From the NCBI RefSeq assembly GCF_000069185.1, contig NC_010397.1, forward strand, positions 2,852,001 through 2,916,000: 64,000 nt of DNA. The letters run 5' to 3'. Under the pieces are notes generated by a model, which searched no databases, was not told the origin of the DNA, and was given only the letters and a program-made list of their open reading frames with translations. Position 1 is the stretch's first letter; every line of letters starts with the position of its first letter. The stretch is from Mycobacteroides abscessus ATCC 19977 (GTDB taxonomy: Bacteria; Actinomycetota; Actinomycetes; Mycobacteriales; Mycobacteriaceae). The position numbers and the translations under genes were made by a program. Below, in pieces: positions 63,697-64,000 of the stretch.

Positions 63697-64000
63697 GGCG
63701 CGATACCGAGAACACGTTGCTGATCCTCTTAGGGGTCAGTGTGGCGATGATCGCCGCGACCGGCACGTTCACCCGCTACGTCAAGCCCGGACTGCTGCCA
63801 TGGCTCGCCGGCTCGGCGGTCGTCGTGATCGGTCTCGGCCTGGCCGCCATCATCCGCGACGTGCGCAACGGCCACACCGACCATGGGCATGACGGTCATG
63901 GTGACCACCCCCACAAACACGGAGCCACCTGGTTCCTGGTGCTGCCGATCGTTCTGCTGATCTTCATCGTGCCGCCGGCACTCAGCGCGCGCTCCATCGC
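63693..64000 (+). CDS. TIGR03943-type permease partner subunit (partial, runs off window)
   Basis: N-terminal 102 residues of a membrane protein coupled to the DUF318 permease by a GTGA overlap. Helix 1 is LLILLGVSVAMIAATGTF and helix 2 is LLPWLAGSAVVVIGLGLAAII. Between helices 2 and 3 lies a His/Asp-rich loop (HTDHGHDGHGDHPHKHG) with eight histidines, a likely metal-binding segment, then helix 3 (WFLVLPIVLLIFIVPPAL). This gene pair is conserved in many bacteria and has been linked to metal homeostasis. The C-terminal domain is outside the window. Confidence 0.82.
   Translation, partial: MRRDTENTLLILLGVSVAMIAATGTFTRYVKPGLLPWLAGSAVVVIGLGLAAIIRDVRNGHTDHGHDGHGDHPHKHGATWFLVLPIVLLIFIVPPALSARSI

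Overview
The window is a GC-rich stretch of actinobacterial chromosome. Gene content and order point to a rapidly growing Mycobacterium, most likely the Mycobacteroides (abscessus/chelonae) group. The basis is recognisable mycobacterial neighbourhoods (lprG-P55-ribD-rpe-rsmB-fmt-priA; metK-coaBC-rpoZ-gmk-mihF; pyrR-pyrB-pyrC-carA-carB-pyrF; nusB-efp-pepQ-aroQ-aroB-aroK-aroC; aroE-mltG-ruvX-alaS-rarA), the helicase-less PriA, a mycobacterial IHF and a KstR-type box. The species call is inference. No tRNA, rRNA, CRISPR array, prophage or insertion sequence was seen. Most genes lie on the minus strand and many are joined by 1-11 bp stop/start overlaps.

Layout. 1-1.2 kb: end of a methionine ABC importer (metN, metQ). 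1.3-4.4 kb: a secreted serine protease, then the LprG lipoprotein and P55 efflux pump pair. 4.4-11.3 kb: riboflavin (ribD), pentose phosphate (rpe), rRNA methylation (rsmB), initiator-tRNA formylation (fmt), a TetR regulator and priA. 11.4-12.3 kb: a LipH-type esterase. 12.3-17.1 kb: a four-gene operon for reductive pyrimidine or hydantoin breakdown (NCS1 permease, LLM-class flavin/F420 oxidoreductase, dihydropyrimidinase, N-carbamoyl amidohydrolase). It is divergent from a steroid 5-alpha-reductase-like gene preceded by a perfect KstR-type box. 18.1-22 kb: metK to mihF. 22.4-23.7 kb: an acyltransferase-3 membrane protein. 23.8-32.6 kb: the whole de novo UMP operon apart from pyrD and pyrE, with a PyrR-binding RNA loop next to the pyrR ribosome binding site. 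32.7-35.1 kb: accessory enzymes (serine hydrolase, methyltransferase, deazaflavin-type protein) around a 13-bp-arm palindrome. 35.1-41.4 kb: nusB, efp, pepQ and the shikimate genes. 41.4-44.4 kb: prepilin peptidase, tam-like methyltransferase, TetR and an AurF-type diiron oxygenase with paired operator-like palindromes. 44.6-51.8 kb: aroE, mltG, ruvX, alaS, rarA. 51.8-54 kb: a DUF3097 protein and a kinase-like protein. 54.2-62.1 kb: a tightly coupled cluster of two transglutaminase-like proteins, a circularly permuted ATP-grasp/alpha-E fusion and a zinc metallopeptidase-like protein. 62.2-64 kb: a second deazaflavin-type protein and a two-subunit permease running off the end.

The most unusual signals are four. 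(1) A dispersed repeat of about 25 bp has nine copies between 20.6 and 40.2 kb, all in one orientation. It lies at gene junctions or is read in frame inside essential genes, and it supplies the carB stop codon. (2) The ATP-grasp/alpha-E/transglutaminase/HExxH cluster looks like an uncharacterised peptide-modifying pathway. (3) The pyrimidine-type catabolic operon carries an LLM-class oxidoreductase where a dihydropyrimidine dehydrogenase would be expected. (4) Several clear operator-like palindromes have no assigned regulator.
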